11,023 nucleotides of DNA from Verrucomicrobiia bacterium (GTDB taxonomy: Bacteria; Verrucomicrobiota; Verrucomicrobiia; JABWAM01), in contig JABWAM010000062.1 in NCBI GenBank assembly GCA_013360985.1, positions 1 through 11,023 of the forward strand, read 5' to 3'. The translations under genes were made by a program, and so were the position numbers. Position 1 is the first letter of the stretch; the number at the start of each line of letters is the position of its first letter. Of this stretch, positions 5,267 to 11,023 are shown one piece after another. The notes under the pieces were generated by a model. It searched no databases. It saw nothing but the letters and a program-made list of their open reading frames with translations, and was not told where the DNA came from.

Positions 5267-7147
5267 ATGAATCTCGATGAACTTCAAGGCTTGATCGCTT
5301 CGGGCCGTCTCACCCAGGCGCAAGCGCAGAAACTGGCCGCGTTGCCTCCCGGCGCCTTTTGCACCCACCGGAGTTGGTCTTTCGGCAAAGTCCATAGCTA
5401 CGACCTCGTCCTGGGGCAGGTTGTGGTGGATTTTCAACAGAAACCGCAGCACAAGATGCAGCTCGATTACGCGGCGGAATCCCTCACGGCGGTCCCGCCG
5501 GAGCACCTCCTCGCCCGCAAGGCCGCCGATCTCGAGGGGCTTCGCGCGGAGTGTGCTTCCCAAGATGGCGAGAAGCTGGCCGCGATCGTGCGTCGCTTCG
5601 TGGCGGACTATGGCGACGCCGCCCGACCGGAGCTTCTTGAGCAGATCCTGGCGCCGGAGGTGGTCGCCCGCGACGCGTGGAAAGGCTGGCTGAACCTCGC
5701 CAAGCGCGCCTGCCGCAAGGACGGCTGCATCCTCTGGCCGACCCGGAAGGCCGAGTCCATCCGGTGCGTGGAAAAACCTCCTTCGCCGTGCGACGCGCTC
5801 AACGAACGCCTCCTCCAAGCCCGTTCGCTGCCCGAGGTGCTCGACGTCGCCGAAGAGGCGCTCAAGAAGCTTTCGAAAATCGACGATCTCAAACAGATGA
5901 TCCCCAAGATCGTCAAAGAAATCGAAAGCCACATCGCCGCGATCAAGGACCGCGATCCCGCCGTCGTCGTCGAGGCCACTTGGGTGCGCGACGACCTCCG
6001 AAAAATGCTCGACGCTTCGGCGCAGGGCGCGGACATCAGCGCCCTCATTCGGGAGGTGCACGATCTGCACGACCTCATGACGGACCTCTCGCCGAACCGC
6101 CAGCGCCACATCTTGCCGATGATCAAAAAGGCTTTCCCCGACTGGGAGCAGCGCGTGCGGACCTTGCTCGACGCGGCGAGCCAGGCCCTCATCTCCGAGG
6201 TGGTCGCCTTCCTCAAACAGGAGGGCAAGGCCGCCGGATTGCGCGACATCTTCGAGAGCAGCATCCGGGAAGGCCGCGCCGGTCACGACCTGCTCATTTG
6301 GACCTGCCGCAATCGCGAGGATCCCGAGCAGGCGGAGTGGCTGCCCTCCCTCATCAACGGGCGTCTCCTTGCCGCGATCTTGAACCGGATGGAAAACGAC
6401 GTGATTTTCGCGACGACGCGGCGCCGCAACCCCCTCGCGCTTCTCCTGAGCGAAGACGCCGCCCTCATGGCCGATCTCGTGCGCGCCAGCGACGCCGAAG
6501 AGGCGCGCGACCTCGGGAAGCGGCTCCTGACCAACCCCGCGATCGAAGATCTCGATAAACGGTCTCTCATCGCCCGCGTCATCAAGGTTTCCCCCTCGGT
6601 CCAGTCTCTCCTCGTCGCCGACCAACAGGCCGCCTCCGAAACGCTGATCGTTTCTTGGGAAAGCCTCGAACGGCGGAAAGACGAGTATGAAGAACTCATC
6701 AATCAGCGCATCCCCGAAAACTCCCGCGAGATCGCCACCGCGCGCAGCCAAGGCGACCTCCGCGAGAACGCCGGCTTCAAGGCCGCCAAAGAGATGCAAG
6801 CGGTCCTCATGCGGCGCAAGGCCGAGCTTGAGGAGCAACTCGCCCGCGCGCGCGCCACCGACTTTTACAAGCCCGACACGAGCGCCGTGAACATCGGCAC
6901 GAAGGTCACCCTCGTTCCGCTCGATCAGGGCGAGCCGATGGTCTTCACGATTCTCGGCGCCTGGGACGGCGACCCCGAGCGCAACATCGTTTCCTATCAG
7001 ACTCCCTTCGCGGCCGCTCTGCTCAACCGGAAGATCGGCGAGGAGGCGCTCCTCCCCGGTGAAAACGCGGGGCGTCGCGTGCGCATCGAGAAGATCGAGC
7101 CGGCCGTCAGCGAGTTCGACGCGCAACCTTCGCCGCCGTCCGCTTGA
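5267..7147 (+). CDS. greA: GreA/GreB transcript-cleavage factor fused to a large N-terminal region
   Basis: A 626-residue protein, about four times an ordinary GreA (about 158). The last 160 residues (about 463-615) are a complete Gre factor: a coiled coil with EELINQRIPENSREIATARS, the acidic tip GDLRENAGFKAAKE (Asp497, Glu500, matching the tip residues that hold the second metal in RNA polymerase), and a C-terminal domain with VNIGTKVTL, FTILGAWDGDP and GEEALLPGENAGRRVRIEKI. The N-terminal 460 residues begin with a small domain (about 27-85) containing THRSWSFGKVHSYDLVLGQV and HKMQLDYAAESL, then a Trp-rich WKGWLNLAKRACRKDG segment, then mostly helices. Chlamydial GreA is, from memory, similarly long with a similar N-terminus. 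It should rescue backtracked RNA polymerase; the N-terminal role is unknown. Start 5267 is the ATG just before the first recognisable helix; the upstream open frame lies over the phosphatase gene and gap. Enolase begins 7 bp after its stop. Confidence 0.88.
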   Translation: MNLDELQGLIASGRLTQAQAQKLAALPPGAFCTHRSWSFGKVHSYDLVLGQVVVDFQQKPQHKMQLDYAAESLTAVPPEHLLARKAADLEGLRAECASQDGEKLAAIVRRFVADYGDAARPELLEQILAPEVVARDAWKGWLNLAKRACRKDGCILWPTRKAESIRCVEKPPSPCDALNERLLQARSLPEVLDVAEEALKKLSKIDDLKQMIPKIVKEIESHIAAIKDRDPAVVVEATWVRDDLRKMLDASAQGADISALIREVHDLHDLMTDLSPNRQRHILPMIKKAFPDWEQRVRTLLDAASQALISEVVAFLKQEGKAAGLRDIFESSIREGRAGHDLLIWTCRNREDPEQAEWLPSLINGRLLAAILNRMENDVIFATTRRRNPLALLLSEDAALMADLVRASDAEEARDLGKRLLTNPAIEDLDKRSLIARVIKVSPSVQSLLVADQQAASETLIVSWESLERRKDEYEELINQRIPENSREIATARSQGDLRENAGFKAAKEMQAVLMRRKAELEEQLARARATDFYKPDTSAVNIGTKVTLVPLDQGEPMVFTILGAWDGDPERNIVSYQTPFAAALLNRKIGEEALLPGENAGRRVRIEKIEPAVSEFDAQPSPPSA

Positions 7148-7154
7148 CCGTTTT

Positions 7155-8426
7155 ATGACCACGATCCGTTCCGTTCAGGCGCGCGAAATCCTCGATTCAC
7201 GCGGCAACCCCACCGTTGAAGTCGAAGTCGCCCTCTGCTGCGGCGCGCGCGGCCGCGCCGCCGTCCCGAGCGGCGCCAGCACCGGCGAACACGAGGCCTG
7301 GGAACTCCGGGACCAAGACGCCAAACGCTATCTCGGCAAAGGAGTCCAGAAGGCCGTCCAGAACGTCCGCAAGACGATCGCCCCCGCGCTTCTGGGGCGA
7401 TGTCCCTTCGATCAGCCCGCCCTCGACGCCGAGTTGATCCGCCTCGATGGCACGCCGAACAAATCGAAGCTCGGCGCCAACGCCCTGCTCGGCGTCTCGC
7501 TCGCCAACGCGCATGCCGCCGCGAATGCCCTCCGTCAGCCCCTCTTCCGCTACCTCGGCGGACCCAACGCCAAGGTCCTGCCGGTTCCGATGATGAACAT
7601 CCTCAACGGCGGCGCCCACTCGGACGCCCCTGTGGACATTCAGGAGTTCATGATCATGCCGAAGGGCGCGTCGTCGTTCCGCGAAGCGCTCCGGATGGGA
7701 ACCGAGGTCTTCCATGCGCTCAAGGGCGTGCTCAAGGGGCGCGGCCTCTCGACCGCGATCGGCGACGAGGGCGGATTCGCGCCGAAGCTCAAGTCGAACG
7801 CCGACGCCCTCGAGGCGATCGCTCAAGCCGTCAAGCTGGCGGGATACAAACTCGGCAAGGAAATCTTCATCGCGCTCGACGTGGCCTCCAGCGAGTTCTA
7901 CGACGCGGCGAAGAAGCAGTATGTCTTCAAGAAGTCCGACGGCTCCCGCCGCACCGCCGATCAGCTCATCGCCTTTTACCGGGACCTCCAGCGCAAGTAT
8001 CCCATCGTTTCCATCGAGGACGGCTGTTCCGAGAACGATTGGTCGGGCTGGAAGCGGCTGACCGACGCGATGGGCGCGAACACTCAACTCGTCGGCGACG
8101 ATCTCTTCGTCACGAACACGCAGTTCCTTGCCCGCGGCATCCGCGAGGGAATCGCCAACTCGATTCTCGTGAAGGTCAACCAGATCGGGACGCTCACCGA
8201 GACGCTCGATGCCATCGAGATGGCGCATCGTGCGAAGTACACCGCCGTGATCAGTCATCGCTCCGGCGAGACGGAAGACACCACCATCGCCGATATCGCC
8301 GTCGCCACCAACGCCGGCCAGATCAAGACCGGATCGCTCTGTCGCACCGATCGCGTCGCGAAATACAACCAACTCCTCCGCATCGAGGAAGCGCTCGGGA
8401 AGCGCGCGGAATATGGACGGGCCTGA
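7155..8426 (+). CDS. eno: enolase (phosphopyruvate hydratase)
   Basis: A 423-residue, full-length enolase converting 2-phosphoglycerate to phosphoenolpyruvate. Seen are the N-terminal AREILDSRGNPTVEVEV and VPSGASTGEHEAWELRD, the family block NILNGGAHSD, metal ligands Asp242 (IALDVASSEF), Glu288 (SIEDGCSENDW) and Asp315 (VGDDLFVTN), the base Lys340 (ILVKVNQIGT), and the signature ISHRSGETEDTTIADIAVAT, ending in SLCRTDRVAKYNQLLRIEE. All key residues are present, so it should be active. It lies 7 bp after the GreA fusion and 21 bp before the SuhB-like gene, implying co-transcription. ATG 7155 gives the expected N-terminus; there is no Shine-Dalgarno sequence. Confidence 0.97.
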   Translation: MTTIRSVQAREILDSRGNPTVEVEVALCCGARGRAAVPSGASTGEHEAWELRDQDAKRYLGKGVQKAVQNVRKTIAPALLGRCPFDQPALDAELIRLDGTPNKSKLGANALLGVSLANAHAAANALRQPLFRYLGGPNAKVLPVPMMNILNGGAHSDAPVDIQEFMIMPKGASSFREALRMGTEVFHALKGVLKGRGLSTAIGDEGGFAPKLKSNADALEAIAQAVKLAGYKLGKEIFIALDVASSEFYDAAKKQYVFKKSDGSRRTADQLIAFYRDLQRKYPIVSIEDGCSENDWSGWKRLTDAMGANTQLVGDDLFVTNTQFLARGIREGIANSILVKVNQIGTLTETLDAIEMAHRAKYTAVISHRSGETEDTTIADIAVATNAGQIKTGSLCRTDRVAKYNQLLRIEEALGKRAEYGRA

Positions 8427-8447
8427 CCTCCGGCCCCCTCCCGCGTC

Positions 8448-9251
8448 ATGCTCGAAACCGCCGTCACCGCCGCGCGCGAAGCGGGCCGCGTGCTCGCCAA
8501 ACATTTCGGCGGCGACCTCGAGGTCCAGCGCGCGGAGAAGCACGACGTGAAGCTGGAGCTCGATCTCCGCTGCCAGCGGCTCATCGAGGAGCGTCTCGCC
8601 GCCGCTTTCCCCGAGCATGCGATCGTCGGCGAAGAGGAGAGCCGCGGAGCGCCCGACGCCGAGTGGCGCTGGATCGTGGACCCGCTCGACGGCACGGTGA
8701 ACTACAGCCATGCCATTCCGCATTACGCCGTCTCGATCGCCCTCCAGCGACGCGGCGACGGACCCGGCGACCACGCGGGCTACGCCGGCTACGCCACGCA
8801 GCTCGGCGTCGTGTTCGATCCTGCGCGCGACGAAATGTTCACCGCGACGCGCGGCGGCGGCGCCTTTCTGAACGCCCGCCCGATCCGCGCCGCGCGGCGG
8901 GCCGCGCTCGACGAATGCATCGTCTCCGTCGGTTTCTCCAAGTCCGGCGTCTCCATTGACCAGGGGATTCGCCTCTATTCCTCCCTTGTGCGCCGTGCGC
9001 GAAAGATCCGCACGATGGGATCGGCGGCGCTCGATCTCGCCTATGTCGCGTCGGGCCGGCTCGACGCCTATCTCGAATACAAGGTCCGCCTTTGGGACCT
9101 CGCGGCCGGCGCGCTCCTGGTGCGCGAGGCGGGCGGCGCGGTGGACCTGCGTCCCGCGCCGGCTTCCGATCCGCACACCTACAGTTCGCTCACGACGAAC
9201 GGCGTCCTCGATCTGCGCGCCGAGTTCGAGACGAACCTTCCTAAGCCTTGA
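8448..9251 (+). CDS. suhB: inositol monophosphatase family protein (SuhB type)
   Basis: A 267-residue Mg-dependent, Li-sensitive-type phosphatase. The metal-binding motifs are intact: VGEEES (Glu62-64), WIVDPLDGTVNYSH (Asp78 and Asp81) and VRLWDLAAGALLVREAGG (Asp217). The family hydrolyses inositol-1-phosphate and related sugar phosphates; E. coli SuhB also joins the NusA/NusB/NusG rRNA antitermination complex. A small insertion of about 13 residues, Gly/Tyr-rich (around GPGDHAGYAGYAT), sits between the strand after VSIALQRRGD and LGVVFDP, where most relatives have a short turn. It lies 21 bp downstream of enolase and is probably the last gene of that operon. No Shine-Dalgarno sequence is seen before ATG 8448. 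Confidence 0.92.
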   Translation: MLETAVTAAREAGRVLAKHFGGDLEVQRAEKHDVKLELDLRCQRLIEERLAAAFPEHAIVGEEESRGAPDAEWRWIVDPLDGTVNYSHAIPHYAVSIALQRRGDGPGDHAGYAGYATQLGVVFDPARDEMFTATRGGGAFLNARPIRAARRAALDECIVSVGFSKSGVSIDQGIRLYSSLVRRARKIRTMGSAALDLAYVASGRLDAYLEYKVRLWDLAAGALLVREAGGAVDLRPAPASDPHTYSSLTTNGVLDLRAEFETNLPKP

Positions 9252-9278
9252 GGGTGGCGCCAAGGGGCCTCTGAGCCT

Positions 9279-9367
9279 CCAAATCCCCGCGTCAGGCGTG
9301 GGGGAGTCCATCCTCGGCCGAGGAACATGCGACGCCTTCGCAATATTTTGGACTCAAGCCGCTGCCG
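9279..9367 (+). repeat. repeat A, left copy (A0), IS-related or interspersed repeat fragment
   Basis: This stretch matches 10934-11023 in the same orientation with 5 substitutions and a 1-bp deletion (a run of five G instead of six). It holds a hairpin CCCCGCG-TCAGG-CGTGGGG (9285-9303, one G-T pair) and a 14-bp palindrome TCCTCGGCCGAGGA (9311-9324). In the right copy the same sequence is read as part of a transposase-like frame; here the missing G shifts that frame and no transposase N-terminus precedes it. It is therefore either a decayed piece of the same IS, or a separate interspersed repeat with hairpins. Similarity starts abruptly at CCAAATCCCC, 28 bp after the suhB stop. Confidence 0.8.
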
Positions 9368-9425
9368 CGGCGCCCGCTGCCGGCGGCGTCCTCCCCCGCT
9401 TCGCGACGAAGCGGATTTTCCTCTA

Positions 9426-9475
9426 AATTGCTTCAAATGAAATGACACCCGTAGGATGGATTTCGAGGAAAGAAC
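9426..9475 (+). repeat. repeat B, left copy (B0), probable IS end
   Basis: The first 26 bases (9426-9451, AATTGCTTCAAATGAAATGA and on to CACCCG) match 10670-10695 at 25 of 26 positions in the same orientation. After a few diverged bases both copies share GAGGAAAGAAC (9465-9475 here). It follows repeat A0 after 58 bp, whereas on the right B comes before A, so the left side is rearranged, or holds parts of two element copies. A 7-bp inverted repeat TTTCCTC (9417-9423) / GAGGAAA (9465-9471) brackets it. Confidence 0.75.
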
Positions 9476-9489
9476 CGTCGAAAGCAGGG

Positions 9490-9506
9490 CGGCCTTCGGA
9501 GGGCCG
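9490..9506 (-). terminator. small hairpin just beyond the Gfo/Idh gene stop
   Basis: CGGCC (9490-9494) pairs with GGCCG (9502-9506) over a 7-nt loop, immediately after the minus-strand stop at 9509. There is no clear run of T on the minus strand side, so intrinsic termination would be weak at best. Confidence 0.25.
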
Positions 9507-9508
9507 GA

Positions 9509-10597
9509 TCACGCCTCCTTCGCGTCGGGACGCCAGACCCGCTGTTCGCGTCCCGATCGCGCCGCTTTGATCACTGCCTCCGTGACGGCCATGTAGCGGA
9601 CGCCTTCGGCGAAGTCCGGCGGGAAAAACGCGCGCCGTTCAGACGGCAGGTTGGCGACGCCGCCGGCGCGAATCGCATCCACGAAATCGGCTTCGACGTT
9701 CCAGTCGCGCGCGAGCGCCGGCGGCGTCGGCAAAACCTCGAGGGCGACTTCTCCCGCCCTCGCTCCGCGCACCGTGTTTTCCGCGAGGTTGATGGCGAGG
9801 GTTCCCTCCTCTCCGTAGATCGTCACCTCCTCCCGCGGGCCGTGATGCAGGGCGCCGCTCAAACAGAGCTCCATCCATCCCGGATGATCCTGCAGCCGCG
9901 CGATCGCCTGCACCTGATCGAACGCGTCCACTTTCACGCGACGTCCCGAAGCGTCCTTTCGAAAGGAAGTGAACATTGTGCCGTCGGCGCGGACGCTCGT
10001 GACCGGACCGACCCACTGCATCAGCCGCTCGAGGATGATGCCGAGCCCGAGCGTGTTGATTCCGTTGAGCTTGGTCTGTTGACGCCAGGAGATCGGGCGA
10101 TCGGGGTCGGCAAGGCTTGCGTTCAGGCTGTGGAATCGCAGCAGGCGCACCCGTCCGACGTATCCTTCGGCGATCAACTTTTGCACGTGGAGCGCGCACC
10201 CCATCGCGTAGGGCGACGGACAGATCATGGCCACGAGGTCCGGCCGTTTCCTTGCCTCGCGCAGCATGCGCCGCGCCTCGGCGAGATTCCGCGCCATGCG
10301 CGCCTGCGTGAAGACATGTTTTCCGCGCCGCAAGGCGAAATTGCTCAGGATGTGATGCAGATAAGGCCATGTCCCGATCACCACCGCGTCAACGTCTTCC
10401 GCCTCAATCAACGCGCGCGGCGTCCGCGCAACGCGATCGAACCCCCATTCCCGCGCGACGGCAGACGAGGAGGCTTCCGTGCGGTTGCACACCGCGACGA
10501 GGCGGATGCCCGAGAGGCGCGTCAAGCCCGGGAGATGCCGCCGCTTCACAATGCCGCCCGCGCCGATGATGCCGATCCGCAGAGGGTTCACGCGCAT
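9509..10597 (-). CDS. Gfo/Idh/MocA-family oxidoreductase-like protein, divergent active site
   Basis: A 362-residue protein with an N-terminal NAD(P)-binding Rossmann domain, IGIIGAGGIVKRRHLPGL (residues 8-25), followed by LVAVCNRT and DAVVIGTWPYLHH, and the C-terminal alpha/beta domain of the family (VTIYGEEGTLAINLAENTV and a long C-terminal helix). The family oxidises or epimerises sugars and inositols with NAD(P). Two hallmarks are altered. The EKP motif after 'GKHV' is QAR (HVFTQARMA, residues 98-100), so the catalytic Lys is Ala99; and the later DxGxH helix start reads LGLGII, lacking Asp and His. I recall related sequences with QARMA, so this looks like a coherent subfamily rather than random decay, but its reaction is unknown. 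The gene stands alone on the minus strand between direct repeats A/B. The start at 10597 is chosen because the Rossmann strand follows at once and a promoter fits upstream; the frame continues to 10801 only through IS sequence. Confidence 0.85.
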   Translation of the reverse strand: MRVNPLRIGIIGAGGIVKRRHLPGLTRLSGIRLVAVCNRTEASSSAVAREWGFDRVARTPRALIEAEDVDAVVIGTWPYLHHILSNFALRRGKHVFTQARMARNLAEARRMLREARKRPDLVAMICPSPYAMGCALHVQKLIAEGYVGRVRLLRFHSLNASLADPDRPISWRQQTKLNGINTLGLGIILERLMQWVGPVTSVRADGTMFTSFRKDASGRRVKVDAFDQVQAIARLQDHPGWMELCLSGALHHGPREEVTIYGEEGTLAINLAENTVRGARAGEVALEVLPTPPALARDWNVEADFVDAIRAGGVANLPSERRAFFPPDFAEGVRYMAVTEAVIKAARSGREQRVWRPDAKEA

Positions 10598-10613
10598 TTG
10601 CCGGTTTCCTTGG

Positions 10614-10642
10614 ATTCTACTCCGCTCGTCCCGCGGACCCAA
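10614..10642 (-). promoter_or_regulatory. promoter of the Gfo/Idh-like gene
   Basis: On the minus strand TTGGGT (10642-10637) and TAGAAT (10619-10614, 5 of 6 consensus bases) are exactly 17 bp apart. Transcription would start near 10607, leaving about 10 nt before ATG 10597. AAGGA at 10611-10607 has Shine-Dalgarno character and good spacing (9 nt), but it would lie at or just before the predicted transcript start, so it may not be in the mRNA. Confidence 0.55.
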
Positions 10643-10669
10643 GACGAAAGAATTCCCCTCGTGGGAACG

Positions 10670-10720
10670 AATTGCCTCAAATGAAATGACACCCGGGAGA
10701 GAGGTTTTTGAGGAAAGAAC
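10670..10720 (+). repeat. repeat B, right copy (B1), probable left end region of an IS
   Basis: This is the second copy of the sequence at 9426-9475, in direct orientation, 1244 bp apart. It contains CAAATGAAATGACACCCGGG and ends in GAGGAAAGAAC. An ATGACACC at 10685-10692 recurs as ATGACACC at 10743-10750, again followed by GGG-rich sequence, as expected for repeated transposase-binding sites near an IS end. It lies about 50 bp before the transposase-like start codon. The exact IS boundary cannot be fixed without the other end. Confidence 0.7.
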
Positions 10721-10768
10721 TCGATTCGTGGCCTCACCACGGATGACACCGGGGGAATGGAAACCCCA

Positions 10769-11023
10769 ATGAGCCCAATCGGTCGAACCGAGTACCTTCA
10801 ACAGATGCGAGAACGCACCGCGGGGCGCGGGCGGAAAGGGCGCGGAGAGATTCTCAACGGGATCTACGAAACCCTAGGTCTGAGTCGCAAGCACGCGATC
10901 ACGCGGATGAACGGGCAAGTCGGCTTGGGGAACCCAAATCCCCGCGTCAGGCGTGGGGGGAGTCCCTCCTCGGTCGAGGAATATGCGACGCCCTCGCAAC
11001 ATTTTGGACTCAAGCCGCTGCCG
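10769..11023 (+). CDS. transposase-like protein, N-terminal part (runs off the window)
   Basis: The frame is open for 85 codons from ATG 10769 to the window end. The N-terminus has REYL-type features, GRTEYLQQMRERTAGRGRKG, then GEILNGIYETLGLSRKHAI and RMNG. This resembles the 'EYL..ir.RY..a.r..k..ILdefc..tGy.RKhAirlLNG' start of integrase-core (rve/DDE) transposases common in soil and verrucomicrobial genomes. After residue 50 the similarity fades: the part encoded by repeat A (from residue 56) reads PNPRVRRGGSPSSVEEYATP and ends in LKPLP, where I would expect a longer segment before the 'LKPLLP'-like block. The gene may thus be internally shortened or broken by repeat A. GGAATGG a few bases upstream could act as a weak ribosome binding site. 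Function would be movement of the element; the catalytic domain is not in view. Confidence 0.6.
   Translation, partial: MSPIGRTEYLQQMRERTAGRGRKGRGEILNGIYETLGLSRKHAITRMNGQVGLGNPNPRVRRGGSPSSVEEYATPSQHFGLKPLP
10934..11023 (+). repeat. repeat A, right copy (A1)
   Basis: This is the direct-orientation partner of 9279-9367. It carries the same hairpin CCCCGCG-TCAGG-CGTGGGG (10940-10958) and the near-palindrome TCCTCGGTCGAGGA (10967-10980, one central change). It is in frame with the upstream transposase-like start. Similarity reaches the last base of the window, so the true length of the repeat is unknown. Confidence 0.8.

Noticed and set aside
5114..7162. 682-codon open frame on the minus strand across the GreA fusion
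   Set aside because: It mirrors a real gene in GC-rich DNA where stops are rare; its translation shows no family motifs and is rich in shadow-type Arg/Gly/Glu/Asp composition.
9281..9303. CCCCGCG-TCAGG-CGTGGGG resembling the stem of a type I-E CRISPR repeat
   Set aside because: Only one copy on each side, 1.65 kb apart, with flanking similarity extending over 88 bp; no spacer-repeat periodicity and no cas genes.
7197..9311. 704-codon open frame on the minus strand across enolase and suhB
   Set aside because: It lies antisense to two unmistakable genes with full motif sets; no recognisable domain in the antisense product.
9179..9448. 89-residue minus-strand frame over the suhB end and repeats A0/B0
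   Set aside because: It crosses two unrelated repeat fragments and the antisense of suhB; composition is Arg/Gly-rich and no family is recognisable.
10598..10801. 68-residue N-terminal extension of the Gfo/Idh-like protein
   Set aside because: It would be read from the promoter and IS end; the Rossmann strand begins right after Met 10597 and a good promoter lies inside the extension.

Overview
This GC-rich bacterial window carries one partial and eight complete housekeeping or regulatory genes, followed by a short region scarred by mobile elements. A Gram-negative member of the Verrucomicrobia (Opitutae-like), or at least of the PVC group, fits best. The reasons are heptose (LPS core) genes, a GreA factor fused to a very long N-terminal part as in chlamydiae, start codons that mostly lack Shine-Dalgarno sequences, and a transposase start of a kind I associate with this group. 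The assignment is inference; there is no rRNA or other marker to fix it.

Layout. (1) 1-153 is the 3' end of a gene resembling dethiobiotin synthetase. (2) 280-2540 is an envelope-stress-type operon: ECF sigma factor, membrane-anchored zinc-finger anti-sigma factor, and a secreted HtrA/MucD-like protein with a PDZ domain. The HtrA-like protein keeps the serine but has lost the His and Asp of its catalytic triad, so it is probably a pseudoprotease. (3) 2506-3354 (minus) is a nucleoside phosphorylase/nucleosidase-family gene whose 3' end overlaps the HtrA-like gene tail to tail. (4) 3565-5117 is a heptose pair, a stand-alone heptose-7-phosphate kinase overlapping a GmhB-like HAD phosphatase by an ATGA, giving two consecutive steps of ADP-heptose synthesis. 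(5) 5267-9251 is a tight run of a 626-residue GreA fusion, enolase and a SuhB-type inositol monophosphatase. (6) 9252-11023 is an accessory region. Repeat fragments A (about 88 bp) and B (about 50 bp) each occur twice in direct orientation on either side of a minus-strand Gfo/Idh/MocA-like gene, and the window ends inside the 5' part of a transposase-like reading frame.

How the genes work together. The first operon is built like algU-mucA-mucD or rpoE-rseA plus an HtrA: the sigma factor is held by the anti-sigma factor, and the PDZ protein could sense envelope state, but by binding rather than cutting. The nucleosidase and the heptose genes diverge from a 210-bp shared promoter region. Promoter-like elements can be fitted before several genes, with the -10 often so close to the ATG that leaderless or nearly leaderless mRNAs are likely.

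The points most worth a second look are the inactive HtrA-like protein inside a sigma/anti-sigma operon, the chlamydia-like GreA fusion, the Gfo/Idh-like protein lacking both signature catalytic motifs, and the paired A/B repeats around it. I see no complete new defence or biosynthetic system, and no CRISPR, tRNA or rRNA.
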